Below are positions 48,697 through 61,369 of a stretch of DNA of 64,000 bases, piece after piece. The notes under the pieces are model-generated. The model was not told the DNA's origin, made no database searches, and was given only the letters and a program-made list of their open reading frames with translations. Positions within the stretch are counted from its first letter, which is position 1; every line of letters begins with the position of its first letter. Made by a program: the position numbers and the translations under genes. This stretch comes from Cruorifilaria tuberocauda (taxonomy: Eukaryota > Nematoda > Chromadorea > Rhabditida > Onchocercidae). The DNA is taken from positions 62,001 through 126,000 of the forward strand of contig JABVXU010000023.1 of assembly GCA_013365365.1 (NCBI GenBank), given 5' to 3'.

Positions 48697-51600
48697 TCAC
48701 ATTGCACATCTCGATTCTTCGGACTCTGGAACTCGGACGTCATCGATTTTCAAAATCATACGCACGACCTACAAAACTTTTCATACATCAAATTAGATCC
48801 CCATACCCATATCAATAATAAAAAGCAAACACAAACAGTAGGCAAAAAAAAAACAATTTTAAAGCATGATTTCTTCTTGAAAATCTGGAACTTATAAGTA
48901 AAATCCAAAAAAAAAAACCTGTGTTGCCAATGATATTTGTGCTTTTTTCGATAGCAGTGTCTCCACTATTTTTTGTTTTTCCATATCTGAAGAATGCGAA
49001 TATTCCGATATATACACAACAATAAATGGAAACTTTTCTACATTTGCTTTTCTGAATGTTAAATGATAAAATGTGAGCGATGAAATATCAATATTTTAAG
49101 ATCACAATACATTGCCGAAATGTCACTGTTGAATAAAATCCCCCTCTGATTCTGTTCATTAATTTCTGCGTTTTCCTCAAGCATTTTTTAAATCAATTAG
49201 CACAATTTTACAATGGAGTTCCCGATTTCATCACTTTGTTTTAATAAAATAAACGACTTTAAACTACTTTTTAACAAATAACTTGCCGTTACTACCAACA
49301 GCCAGACAATCAACGCCCAATCTTGGATTAGATTGCTGGATCTGCTTTGCTTTGAGATCTGTTACTGTGTCAATCGAAGAGAGACCTGAATTTTCAGCCA
49401 ACACCATAGGAATACTTTCCAGAGCATCCGCAAAAGCTCGAAAAGCATACTGCTCAATACCCTCAATCTAAATACCAAATTGAATTTGCAAATTATCTCA
49501 AAAATTTTAATTCCAGAAAATTGAAAAGGTACATCTTCAAATAGTATAAACTAGGACAAGATTACTTTATCTGCTTCTTCCGCAACGGCAAGAGAGCAAG
49601 AAATTTCTGCCGCGCCACCACCATAAACAATTCGATTATCTTTGATCAGATTGCGAACAACACAAAGAGCATCATGCAAACAACGCTTCGACTCCTCAAT
49701 CATCAATTTGTTACCACCTCGAATAAACACCGTAACAGCGCGATTATTAGGGCATTCTTCAATACAAAGCATACGATCCTATAACAAATACTGTCGTCAT
49801 CTAATCATCCTTAACGATTGCCATCAACACGAACAGTTCAATTTCCGTAACTTACGAAAACACGGAAACAACAGTGATAAAACAAAGATTCTTGTGCTAC
49901 TTGTTAATTTTTAATTTTAACTTTCCACTTCTAGTATTTAATCAATAAATGCATTAAATGATTGCCATCAGTAAACAGTCATCAGAGGACGAGGATACTT
50001 AGCTATATGCAGAATGCAATCATAGACTACTGGCAATCACGCACAGTAAATGTATTTCTTATCACAATTTAAGTGCAAAAGTGTTCCTATTCATTGTAAA
50101 TAGAAGAGTAGAACAAAATATGCCTTAGCAGTTCCGAATGACATCTCTCGAACTCTTCCGGCTTTTCCTAATTTTTCGGATTTAAGTTCGGCAAAACGCG
50201 GAACAATACGGCCATCAGTTGCAATAGCAATTAATTCAATTTCGGGTCCACCAACCCATCGCACTGCTGGGAGATTATGAGCAAGCAGAAGATGATTGGC
50301 TTCATCATCGAAGCCCCACTGGCAAATAGCTAAAGTAGCGCCACTTTCTTTGATCTGAAGTTGGAATGAAAAATAATTTTTAAGACAAATGAGTAAAAAA
50401 ATACATAAATATCTCTTCAAAAGATCACTTGCTCAATCATTTTCTCAAAAGTTATTCGCTCATATTCTCGTAAATTTTGAAAATCGGTAGTTGAAGTAAT
50501 GTCAAGCTTATGCTTTGTTTTCGGCTTTGGTGGTTCAAATGGACACGTAAGTATTGCAATTTTCACATCAGTTAATTCCTGCAATTAACATTCTTGATAT
50601 TATTTTTAAGCTTAAAATGCTAACAGTTATCACAGGAAAATCATAAAAATATTATGCTTACATCACTGAACAGCTGAAAATGGTATAGATATATGTATGT
50701 GTAACCTTTGGCATCTGAGGATGGCTCATAGTCTTATCGATAACAACTCCTTTCACTAAGCATGTATCTTCCAGTCGGCCACCTATTTTCCCTTCAATTT
50801 TGATGAGTTCAAAATCAACATCTTTCTTTTCTAAATCTGCTACTGATAATACAGCATCAACAGCAATTTCCGCAAGTCGTCGCATGCAACGATTGACGCT
50901 GGAACCAAACTATTATGCTAGTGGGATTTAAAACATCTAAAACTAAAAAAAAGCAATAAAAATTTATGAGGAAAAAAGCCTTTTAGAAAAATAATTCTCA
51001 GAGCTTGTAATATTTCATATAGATTACTATTTTAAAACAAGATGAAATACTCCTTCCAAACTTCTAAACTGTAAGCAGAGGAAACAAATAAGCTTTCCAC
51101 ATTCAAGGATATGTTCCAAGATATTAAATTTACATTTTTGAACCTAAAGCAGTAACAGCTGATTCAATAAGCAGTTCACGATTATGTATGGGAAAAGAAT
51201 GCGCGACATTTTCCAATGTTTCCAATGCCTTTTTGCATGCCATATCAAATCCATCTGCTATTTTGATCGGATGAATACCTTTATCAAGCAAATCTTCCGC
51301 TTGTTCCAGTAATGCACCAGCCAGAACTGTAATACGAAGGATGAAGACGACGATATTAAGGAAAAATTACTAATGAGGTAATGTGCTCATCTAAGAAAAA
51401 AATTTTACGATATTGGACTAAATAGTCTTGCATTGTTACGTAGTGCATAAAATAAACTATTCACCACTTGCAATCACCTTAGAGAATGGAACATCTTTAT
51501 TCATACGTTTGTAACTTATCTCGCTGAAAACTTGATTCAAAATTTTGATCTAAGTTCAAACATTCTTACATACGTATCTTGATTCCGGATATTTCTGTCT

Positions 51601-52344
51601 ACTAATCCTAAATTGATGAATTTAGACACTACCGACTACACCCGTCGTACCGTCGCCTATTTCGTCATCTTGACTTTTTGACAATTCAACCATAAGGCGC
51701 GCCACATGATGCTCAACATCCATCTTTTCCATAATTGTTGCACCATCATTTGTGATTGTCACGTCACCATCGCCCGAAACAAGCATTTTATCCAAACCAA
51801 GCGGTCCCAAGGATGATTTCAATGTGCTCACTACCGCACGTGCGGCCAAAATATGACTCTAAAACGAAATCAGTTATTCCTATTATTAATGATCAAGAAA
51901 TAATACTCTGCACTATTAAAGTAAAACATGAGCGATTCAAGTCAATCCTCGAGCAAAGGAGTGCCACAAATCGACGGAAATGACACAACTATTCTGATGC
52001 TACTCAACAATTTACGACAAACACTACCATATAGAAGTATTAGAAATCCAACGTGCCACAATTTTCTGCTCACAAATAAACTTGCATGAATATGTAAGTA
52101 CTAATTTAATCAAATTACTAATTTTGACATTCGGCTGACAAAACAGCCTCGAAACTAGGATTAAAAGGTTCTTACACTTATTATTGCTTCAAAAATTATG
52201 AAAATGTAATATTTTTCTCCTACTTACCTTCAACGCCTCGGTTCCAGTTAGACGCTTTTGCTTCTCCTGATCACGTAACAATATAAACGGTTGTCCAAAT
52301 TCATCGAATAACACATGAGCTGTTGTCGCATCTGCCATCATCAT
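48697..52344 (-). CDS. cct-5: CCT5, epsilon subunit of the TRiC/CCT chaperonin
   Basis: CCT5 is one of eight paralogous subunits of the cytosolic ATP-driven chaperonin that folds actin and tubulin. Ten exons in phase give 547 residues (human 541): 52344-52228, 51858-51633, 51326-51134, 50898-50706, 50578-50429, 50354-50124, 49778-49566, 49467-49287, 48986-48919, 48768-48697. Group II chaperonin marks: [28 protein letters not shown] (nucleotide site, residues 107-114), the epsilon-type FDEFGQPF start, [28 protein letters not shown] and GGGAAE (423-428). The first of three adjacent ATGs follows an acceptor-like TTGCAG by 18 bases. Two introns seem to start with GC: after 49287 (GCAAGT, the only in-phase choice) and after 50124 (GCATAT, with a possible GT alternative). 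Confidence 0.96.
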
Positions 52345-52840
52345 CTTCACGTCTAAGTTTAACTGCAACAAATCTCATTACATAAACATGCATAACAGTA
52401 AGAAAATGTTTATAACGAATTTTGTACAAGTTATCAAAAGAAAGTGAGTAAATCTCTCCCAGTCAAGTTGAATCACTCAATCCAGAAGCAAAAAATGAAA
52501 TATACTACAGTTTAATCACGATGACATATCAATAATTGTGCAGATAGGATATGATATATCCAGAATGAAGAGAGAGTTGAACTGTTACGATAGTACAATG
52601 TTTACTAATGGTTATATAAGAAGAGTGCGAAATAATAAAGATATGAAAATCCCTTCAGATGTGAAAGAAATATTGTCGTCCAATGAAGTACGAAGTAATT
52701 TGTGGAATCGTGACGATGCAACAGTGCAAAATGTGCAATGCTTCACATCTGGAAACCTTCAACACTATCGATTTTCCATCCATCCATCTTTTGCCGTACA
52801 CCCCTCCTTAGCTTTTTTTCGAAATCATTCATCTGCATAT

Positions 52841-52920
52841 CTGTGTATGCATGTGCGTGTCTGTGTATGTGTGGCGTATGTGTGTGGCGTGTGCCTGCGT
52901 GTGTGTGTGTATGTTTCTGT
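52841..52920. repeat. Degenerate (TG)n microsatellite
   Basis: An 80-base stretch made largely of TG/TGTA/TGCG steps on the plus strand, upstream of cct-5. It is broken by C and A substitutions, so it is an old rather than a pure array. Confidence 0.75.
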
Positions 52921-53120
52921 CTTTCCGTCTTTTTGTCAGGCTACATAACATATTTAGTACATTCTAGCAGTTTAAAATATAGCGATGTATATATGAAAAT
53001 GCTAACATACTTCCATATGTGTTTAGACGGCTCTATACGTATTGTTTGTGTGTGATAGGTAAATAGGGATGAGGAAAAAAGCGTAGGAGGGGAAGTGTGT
53101 AAAGGTGAAGATGCGGAGAA

Positions 53121-53149
53121 ACGTGGACGATACCACGTGGATGACTCAT
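53121..53149. promoter_or_regulatory. Cluster of palindromic factor-binding motifs
   Basis: ACGTGG (53121-53126) faces CCACGT (53133-53138) as an inverted repeat. The second arm extends to the 8-base palindrome CCACGTGG (53133-53140), an E-box/G-box of the bHLH type. It abuts ATGACTCAT (53141-53149), a full AP-1/bZIP palindrome. It lies about 0.8 kb upstream of cct-5 and about 140 bases before the start-like ATG at 53291. Regulatory function is inferred. Confidence 0.35.
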
Positions 53150-54525
53150 CTCCCACCACTTTTCACCGACGCTCTTAGTCCTTCCACAAATTTATTTCAC
53201 AATTACGCACGAATGCAATTATTGTATCCCAACAGTGCATTGTGCGAGTGACCGTATCACTGTACGGTTTAGTATTTTGTGTTTACATTGATGGCGGTGA
53301 CTACGTGGAAGTTGACGTGTGTGGGATTTGTAAGTGATGACAAGAGAAAGGAACTTCTGTGAGTTTTTTTCCTTTTTCAAAGTAGCACTTGTGTTGCTTT
53401 GTCTGTTATCGCAAACGTTTATTGAAGAGGCGTGCGAAAGATTTTCGCCTTTACGTTCAAATAGCTCTTTTCAGAAACGGGGAAGTTGACTGCTGCGTCT
53501 GTCCATCTCTTTTAACTTCATTAAATTGGAAACTTTCATCAAATTATGCAACAATATTTGCATCTTTAATTCTTACTGTTCACTCTATCCAACTTGTTGT
53601 ATAAATTCTAAAGAATCGTAAAATTTTGACATCCATCGATAGATAAAGCGTTCGTTCCTATCTTCATTATCTAAACATCTCAGCTATCATTTCATTTCTT
53701 TTTTTGGCATTAACAATTATGTTTAATCAAAATTTGCACCAAGCAGTTTAAATTATTCAAAGGAGAAAATTTTTAATTCCTTTAATACATTAATCGGTAT
53801 CATTCCAATGAATATTTCAAATAAAACAAATTTCCTTCCTTTCACTTTTCCTTCTAACTATTCTAAAGGAGACTATTCATATCGGATGAATAATTCTGCT
53901 ATGGTATGCATTCATTAATTTGAGGTAAATTTAACAATTATCACAATCGGTGATGCATATCAATAGATATACACATATTACAATGAATAGAATAGTTTTG
54001 TTTTGAAATATCCGTACATTTTCATTGAAAGACTGTATCATCGTTTCCTACATAACCCAAATTATGTAATGTCATTATTTCTGAACGTTCTTCAGCACAA
54101 AAAAAGAAAATTTTCAAAAAAATCTTTTTGAAATGAAATCAGCTTATTAATTTTCGCTATTAACCAGCAATATTACATTTCATGTGTCGTTATTAGTTTC
54201 ATGTTCTAAAAAAAATTTTCTTTTTCAACAACGATGGCAATAGTTAAGATAATAGATACGATGAGAATGGAAAAATAGCAAGACAAGAAAATCAGAGAAA
54301 TAATATTTTGTATCCGTTCGTGTCTACATGATTTCTTTTTTAACATCGTAATGGTGAACAGGAGGAAATGGTTAATAGCCCGAGAATGTCGACGACCCAC
54401 TTGTAAATTGTGATTTAATATTTGCCGATAATTTATGACTGCTATACTTTTTGAAAAATCCCTTCAAAATTTCGGCAAATTGTTTTCCATAAAATAGCAA
54501 ACAATTAATTACTATTAAATAAGTA

Positions 54526-54581
54526 TAGCGGTATACCTAAAATTAAATAATTCTAGCGGTATACCTAAAATTAAATAATTC
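54526..54581. repeat. Exact two-copy tandem repeat, 28-base unit
   Basis: Two identical 28-base units start at 54526 and 54554 (TAGCGGTATACCTAAA...), followed by the first four bases of a third. Each unit holds the palindrome GGTATACC. It lies in AT-rich intergenic DNA; role unknown. Confidence 0.85.
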
Positions 54582-56118
54582 TAGCTCATTATATTTATAT
54601 ATTTTTCAATCCGGGAATTTTTGTATAACTTATTTTATATATGGATATCAACGTGTATCTATATAAAAACACACATGACATCGAATAACCGAATTTTTTC
54701 CACCAATTGTAGTTAATTTTAAATAAAATTACACGAAAGTTTAATGTTGTGAATCGATCAGCAAATCAATATTTGAAGTTGATCCATTAGACATGATTCA
54801 TAAGTGAGTTTTGCGGTGCCACAATGTTCACTTGATACATTTTGGAACATTATGTAAGGAATAAGATTATCATTTTCAAAAATATTTTCAAAACAAAATA
54901 TTTTCGTTATAGTAGAAACAATGTATATATGACAATAAGATTAGGCCATTTAAAAAAAAATTTCTTTAATGTTAAATATTAATATTTCAAACGATCAAAT
55001 TTTCCTAGGAAATTACTGCTGACAAGTAATAAAAATGATTAAACTGATAAAAATGTTTGTCATTATAGGGGAATATACCTTTCTCAAATTTTAATTTAAA
55101 TTACTCATCAATTATGTTATCATATAATTTCTTCCGTTTTACTAAGCTGTTACACCGTATGGGTCAACATCGATATCAGTGAAACAAACAGAGAATACGT
55201 TGAACATCAGTTTTTAAATTGGTATTAACGTTCATTCAGAAATGAATTAGTATCAAGCTTCATTACTTTTACTGATATTAATTCCTCATTTTATTTCAAC
55301 CCACTCATTATATCCATTGTTTGAATCTTTTGTTGAAACACAAATTCAACTTTGTTTCTGGAGGATTTCATTATATTCCTTTCCTTCCAATAATACAGAG
55401 ATATACAATTGACTCGTATCAGTCATCAGTTGCATTCATTGGTCCTATCGTTTTTGATTACTTAATCATTGATTTCATCATTCATCGATAGAGTTACTAT
55501 TGACGAACAGGTGTAATTGTTTGTCGTACCATTTTAACTGACCACATAATTAATACCTCGTCGTTCATTAGTTGTGTAGCAGTTGATTTTTAATTAATGA
55601 ATTACAAATTTTGAGGAAGTCAACATTTGATCTCAAATTTTCGTTTCAATAGTTTCGAACAATTTTTACAATGTAATCATTACTGATGACCCACTCGGTT
55701 TAATTGATTGCAATTAATAAAGCATAGTGAAAAAAAAAGTTTATTATTACAAACGATCAACCTTATAAGACAAATCGAATGCCATCTTGACAGTATAATT
55801 AGAAACTTCTCTTCATAGAATGATATACAAAAGATGTGCACATAAATAACTCTGCATTGCCCACATATCTCTTCCTACGCATATATAATCTGTCTACATT
55901 ATTAAAAAAAATTCATCCGGAAAAGAATCCAGTAATTAAAAACGGAGATCAATTAAATTAAAAGACTTAATACGAAAATCAAAGTCTGCCTTGACTGAAA
56001 TTTATTAAGTCGAAGAATTCCGAAAGTCATAACAAACAGTGTTAATCTTTAGGGTATTAATAAACAACTAATTTTACTGAAGCAATAGTGATCTCGAAAT
56101 GTTTACACGCATAATACC

Positions 56119-59100
56119 TTATTTGGGTGCTAACATTTTCTCCGGTCTTACCCATTCGTCGAATTGCTCGGATGTTAAAATGCCCAATTTTATAGCTTCT
56201 TCTTTTAGAGTGGTACCATTCTTATGAGCTGTTTTGGCGATTAGTGCGGCATTGTCATAACCGATATGGGGATTCAGTGCTGTCACCAACATCAATGATT
56301 CACGCAAAATCTTTGTGATGTTCTCCTGTAGTAAAGCCGTGTTTAAAACTGTTAAGCAACAGGATCATGTACTATTTAATCCATCTCACTAAAAGTGATA
56401 TTAACTTAGAAGTCCGAATGAGGATTAACAACATCAAATCGAAAAATGTTCCATTAAAAAATTAAAATGTTTAAATCAATGAATATATAAATATTCAGAT
56501 ATAAAAAGCATATTCTACCTTATTTGCTTTGATACCATCAACACAGTTAACTGTAAATGATGAAGATGCATCAGCAATAAGTCGGGTCGATCGGAGAACA
56601 TTGTGAACAATCATTGGCTTGAACACATTCAATTCAAAATGTCCATTTGAACCACCAACGGTAACCGCAACCTAGAATCTATTGAAACGAATGGAGAAAT
56701 TCTTGAAAGCCAAATTCTCGGTTCATTAGTTGCTAATATGCCTTAAAATTCTTTATTAAAAGCTTCCCAACATACCCTTCCCATCAAAATATATGTGTTA
56801 TGAAGAGAACATGCACACCTGATTACCGAAAACTTGGGCAGCAGCCATGGTAATCGCTTCACACTGCGTAGGATTCACTTTGCCTGGCATAATGGAACTT
56901 CCAGGCTCGTTTTCAGGTAATGATAATTCACCGAGACCACAACGCGGACCAGAGCCAAGAAAACGTATATCATTCGCAATTTTCATCAAACTTGCCGCAA
57001 TAGTATTCAAAGCACCATGCACCTCCAAAGTATTTAATTTAAACTTACGTGTTCAAATTATCTTTCATTACCACACATTGACTAAACTATACAACAGCAT
57101 ATAGTAGCCGATAACAGCGTCATGCAGTGTATGTTCAGCATAACTAAAACCAGACAAAACCTTTTTAAATATAGCTCCTTGGTCTCGCCTAGTAAAGCTT
57201 AATTAATTAAACTAAACTTGAGGGTTTCGGCAATTATTAATGGATTCCAAAAGGTATGATTTTTATTTTAACAAACTGTCTTTATTGTTGTCGCTCAAAA
57301 AGCGAAGAAAGGAAGAATGATGAAAACCTTTGTTCTGGATTTAATATTGTAAGCCAAATGTATGCTTCTGATATTCCAGGTTTGTCTTGAAAATTCTTTG
57401 TACCTCTAATCAACATTGTAAGCTAAATGTATGCTTGTGGTTTTACAAGCTTTGTTAAGGAAATCCTTTGTTCTTCAATTTAATATTATACGCATTTGAT
57501 TGGTCATGATCCTCCCTCCTCCAGAATAAAGAAGGTCCCAAACTCACAAGCACTGTAAAGGTTTGGTTTCAAGGAAAGTGGTTGCTTAACGAAAGGGTAA
57601 AACGATTACCCTATCCCTTTGCCTTTGCCTGACTGAAAATCATCTTTAATAATCGTTTTGATATTGTAAAGTTTTTAATGTGTTAATGTCGTGTTATTGT
57701 ATGCTATGAAATCTAAAGTAATAAAGGTTTAATTAACCAAGTTTGAGTTATACCCAAGCGTATCAGCAATCACCCCTGTCATTCACAAGAAGCTATCAGT
57801 TTGCTTACGAATAGAAAGAAAGATTGTCACAGTCAAAGATCGTCGACAATAACAAGAAAGAAAGAACGCTCTTAATCTAAAAAAGGAACAATTTAAATCT
57901 TGTCACAGTTATAAGGAAATCGCCGACAATTGTTACAGTTTTAAAATCAAATCATAATTTACCTCCACCATTGCATCATGAGCTGCTAATGCTTCAAATT
58001 TGTTTGGAGCCGTAACAAATGGTAAACCAGTCAGTTCGGCGATTTTTCTGAAACATTTTTTATGGCTAATTCTGAATTATAAAATTCATGCATTATGCAC
58101 GAATTTTATAAGTAATACTACTAATTTGACATGATACGACATGACACTAATATATCAGCATACAAACTCTATGCCAACGATGTTTATAGTCTTACATGGG
58201 TTTCTGATGCTCGCTAACTATTTAAGCATTATTTTCGATCTATTTGAGAAAGTAAAAAGTTATACGCGGCAATTTTTTCAGCAAAACCAATTCGCGTGTT
58301 GAGACCAGTGCCAACAGCAGTACCACCAGCAGCAAGCATGTATAAGCGTGGTAGAGTATCTTTTACACGTGCAATACCATTTTCCACCTGAAATAATCAA
58401 TATATCTTGTACAGAAAAGGTGAAGAACTGGCCACTGATTACAGTATTATAAAATTTCACCCTTTATTCTACTATTCTAAAAGAAAAAATTTGTATAAAT
58501 CTTGAAAAAATGGAAATTAAGTGAAAGAGTTAGCTGCAAAAAGGGAAGATGCAACAAAAATAAAAGTAACTGTTACTTTCATTATGTGAATTATCACATT
58601 TACTATAAATAATAAAAAGACCTGTTGAACATAACCACTAAATTCTTGACCAAGCGTAAGTGGTACTGCATCCTGAGTATGTGTGCGTCCAATTTTGATG
58701 ATGTTTTCAAACTCTTTCGATTTTCGGTTTAGCGAATCAAGTAGTTGCTGCAGGGATGGTAATAGACGAGAATTAAGTTCTCTAAAAGATGATTTACAGT
58801 AGTGAAATAGTTAGAACTGATTAATGAAGTTAATTTCGCTCACGAAAATCTTTACTGTGATATATACATACAACATATTTCTATATTCAACGTACTTCTA
58901 TAAATAGTTTTTTTTAATTTTAAAGTTTTTAAAATTTAAAGTTTTGGTTTAGTTACTGGTAGGAGTAGAATCTGCATTTCACTACAAAGTTAATATATAG
59001 AAATTAAAATAAGAAAAGAAATCTTGAAAATTTTTCGAAAACAATCAAATTTAAATTCTCCTGTAAGAAAGTATTACATTGTTAAATACTCCAAATTTGA

Positions 59101-61369
59101 TGCATGAATCAAAGAAATAACAAAATTATCAAAACGCTCCACTTTCTTTCTTTGCATCTCTAGAATGAAATTCATTCGGATGCGAGTCAGAAATATCTGC
59201 AATATAAATTAATTAACCTAGCTACAGCGATATGCATTGCCGTTGGATAAGTGTCATTCGATGATTGTGACATATTCACGTGATCATTCGGATGTACTGG
59301 CTTTTTAGAACCCAATTCACCACCCAACATTTCAATTGCGCGATTCGATATCACTTCATTGACATTCATGTTTGATTGAGTACCGGATCCCGTTTGCCAA
59401 ATCACCAGTGGGAAATGATCATCCAATTTACCCGCAATAACTTCATCTATAATAATTCAACAACTAAAGGATTGCATACAGCCTGGAAAACACCTGGTCT
59501 TGATAAGTTTTAATCGTTAATGACAAGAAGTGTGAAGAAATTACAACTGAGCGACCGAGGTAAAAAAGACTTCTAGGAAACTGCCTATCTGATTCGAACT
59601 TGGTGATGCAAATGTTGTCCGATGATATACAGATTATTTCGATTAAAGACGACTCTAGTAGGGGTACGTAATGTCCCTCTTCTTTTTTAGCTTTCGAAGG
59701 AAGAAAATTTCTTAGATAAAATTTCGTAGTTTTATCTTTCTTTGACGATATTAATTTTCGTTGGAAAAATTGATGTCTGAAAATTCTATCAATTTATTAA
59801 AAAAATCCGTCAGTGATCAGTATTTTATTCGATGTAACAAATTATTCAGATAACCAAAGTAGAAGCACTATATTCATGTATGTGTCTATATGTACATTAA
59901 TATTTAAAAAAAAATTCATTTGTGCTCGACTCAAAGAGAGCTGAAATCATTTCTTAAAATTTCATCGAAATTCCCTTTTCCCTATGTTTTGACCAGTATG
60001 TTCGAAAAATAAGCAGAAAAAAAAGAAAAAAGAAGTGATCGAAATATATCACTTTTTTCGAAAAAGGAACTTGATTGAAAATTGAGAAAGAACTTGACTA
60101 AACAAGAAAAAATTGCTGCTTTTACCCAACTATTTAAAAATAATTCGGATAAAAACCAGTTTGTCGTCTTGAGATAAAGACTTGAAATAAGAGATAATCG
60201 ATAAGATAGAATATTTTTTGTTTACTCGTCTCATTTCTGACATAAAACTGAAAAAAGCGTACACTTTTCAAGCGCGAAGTATGGGGTTGTTCAATGGATA
60301 TTTGATGGTTTCGTGATGGAAAACTGGATTAAGAGAATAATTTGAAGGTTAAGTTGCTGAATTAATCTGAAATATTGCAAGAATGTCCAGAAAACATTAA
60401 AAAATCCATAAAGCATAACCAAAACTAACCTGCAGCTTTTGATATAGCATTCACAATTTTTTCATCCAAACCGTATTCCCTGTTAATTAATGCAGCAGCT
60501 TTTTTTAGGATTCCGAATGCGTGAATAACTGGTAGTGGCATACGCTCTTCCGGACCACCAATTTTGAAATTCATCAATGATCTGAAACTAACTGCATATG
60601 AATATTTTAGAATTTCTAATTAAATGAAAATGATAAGAATACCTCACGCAAATGTAACAGAAAAAGAAAATTCATATACTTTAGTCATGAGTTATACAGC
60701 ATCGATGCTTACGATATAACTTCTTTTTTATTTCACTTTATTTACTACAATGCATTTCAGCTATGATTAAAACAAATTGTCTTTTTAAATTGTTAGTTAT
60801 AGCTCACTACTTCCATAAAAATGAGTTTACGGCGATCACATAAATCAGCTTCAGAAGATTACTTTGCTGTTCTTATTATAAAGATATGGTCCATTTTACT
60901 TCATCATTAAAACATCACTTACACGGTAGATGATGACATTATTCAACTGCTATCGCTGCTCATTAAATTAATAAAAAGTTGATTTCATCATTATGAAATC
61001 AACTCTAAAATTAGCACCAGTATCTTCCTCTCGTTCCTTTTTTCTATATGACTCGCTACTTTTGTATATTTACTCTCTATATATCTCTTTCCATCCAAAT
61101 AAATAAATGACAGAAAATTTGCAGAAAAAAGAACAATATCAATATGAAAGCAAAAGAGTATGCAACCTTGCAGTTTGCGCTCCATAATAACGATCTGCTG
61201 GTACTTGTAATTCGCCAAAAGTATCACGTTCTTTACGGATTGCCGTTACCATATTCCGTTTCACAAATGAATAAACAGCTTGAATGGTTGCTACGGTAGT
61301 ACCGCTGCGAGTAACACCATAAATGTTATCCAACCGGCCACCATTAATCAATATGATCCTCGTCAGCAT
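56119..61369 (-). CDS. fum-1: Fumarate hydratase (class II fumarase), mitochondrial
   Basis: Converts fumarate to L-malate in the TCA cycle, as a homotetramer. Nine exons in phase give 504 residues (human 510): 61369-61167, 60581-60430, 59446-59218, 58781-58622, 58387-58266, 58047-57963, 57022-56819, 56671-56519, 56325-56119. Conserved blocks run in order: [67 protein letters not shown], the family signature [11 protein letters not shown] (about residues 358-368, catalytic loop), [11 protein letters not shown] and [16 protein letters not shown]. Residues 1-39 are basic and hydroxylated without acids apart from one Asp, as in a mitochondrial presequence. Another in-frame ATG lies upstream at 61444 across an A-run; Met40 (61252) sits where the cytosolic form starts in humans. 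Divergent from the kinesin gene. Confidence 0.96.
57286..57854. mobile_element. Solo-LTR-like repeat inside fumarase intron 6 (candidate)
   Basis: The 940-base intron 57023-57962 is far longer than the splice signals need. It holds a 569-base block that starts TGTTGTCG and ends CGACAATAACA: TG...CA ends with near-inverted termini. Inside are three degenerate tandem copies with a 68-70-base period (57328, 57396, 57466) and ATAAAG-type poly(A) signals near 57525 and 57720, a layout seen in retroviral-type LTRs. No flanking target-site duplication is obvious, and no coding part is present. It could also be an unrelated minisatellite-bearing repeat. Confidence 0.35.
57328..57495. repeat. Degenerate tandem repeat, 68-70-base period
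   Basis: Copies begin CTTTGTTCTGGATTTAATAT (57328), CTTTGTACCTCTAATCAACA (57396) and CTTTGTTCTTCAATTTAATA (57466). Copies 1 and 2 also share GTAAGC(C/T)AAATGTATGCTT. The third is cut short. It lies inside the LTR-like block. Confidence 0.65.

Larger units (their letters stand above)
52345..56118. other. Intergenic region between cct-5 start and fumarase end
   Basis: 3.8 kb. It includes a TG-rich microsatellite (52841-52920), a less AT-rich block at about 53050-53350 with palindromic motifs, an isolated first-exon-like start (53291-53329), a 28-base tandem repeat (54526-54581), and otherwise AT-rich DNA without a supported gene. The open frame at 52538-52948 runs into the microsatellite and is not accepted. 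Confidence 0.5.

Noticed and set aside
52538..52948. 136-residue plus-strand frame
   Set aside because: Its second half is the translated TG microsatellite; the first half has no family resemblance or splice signals that lead anywhere.
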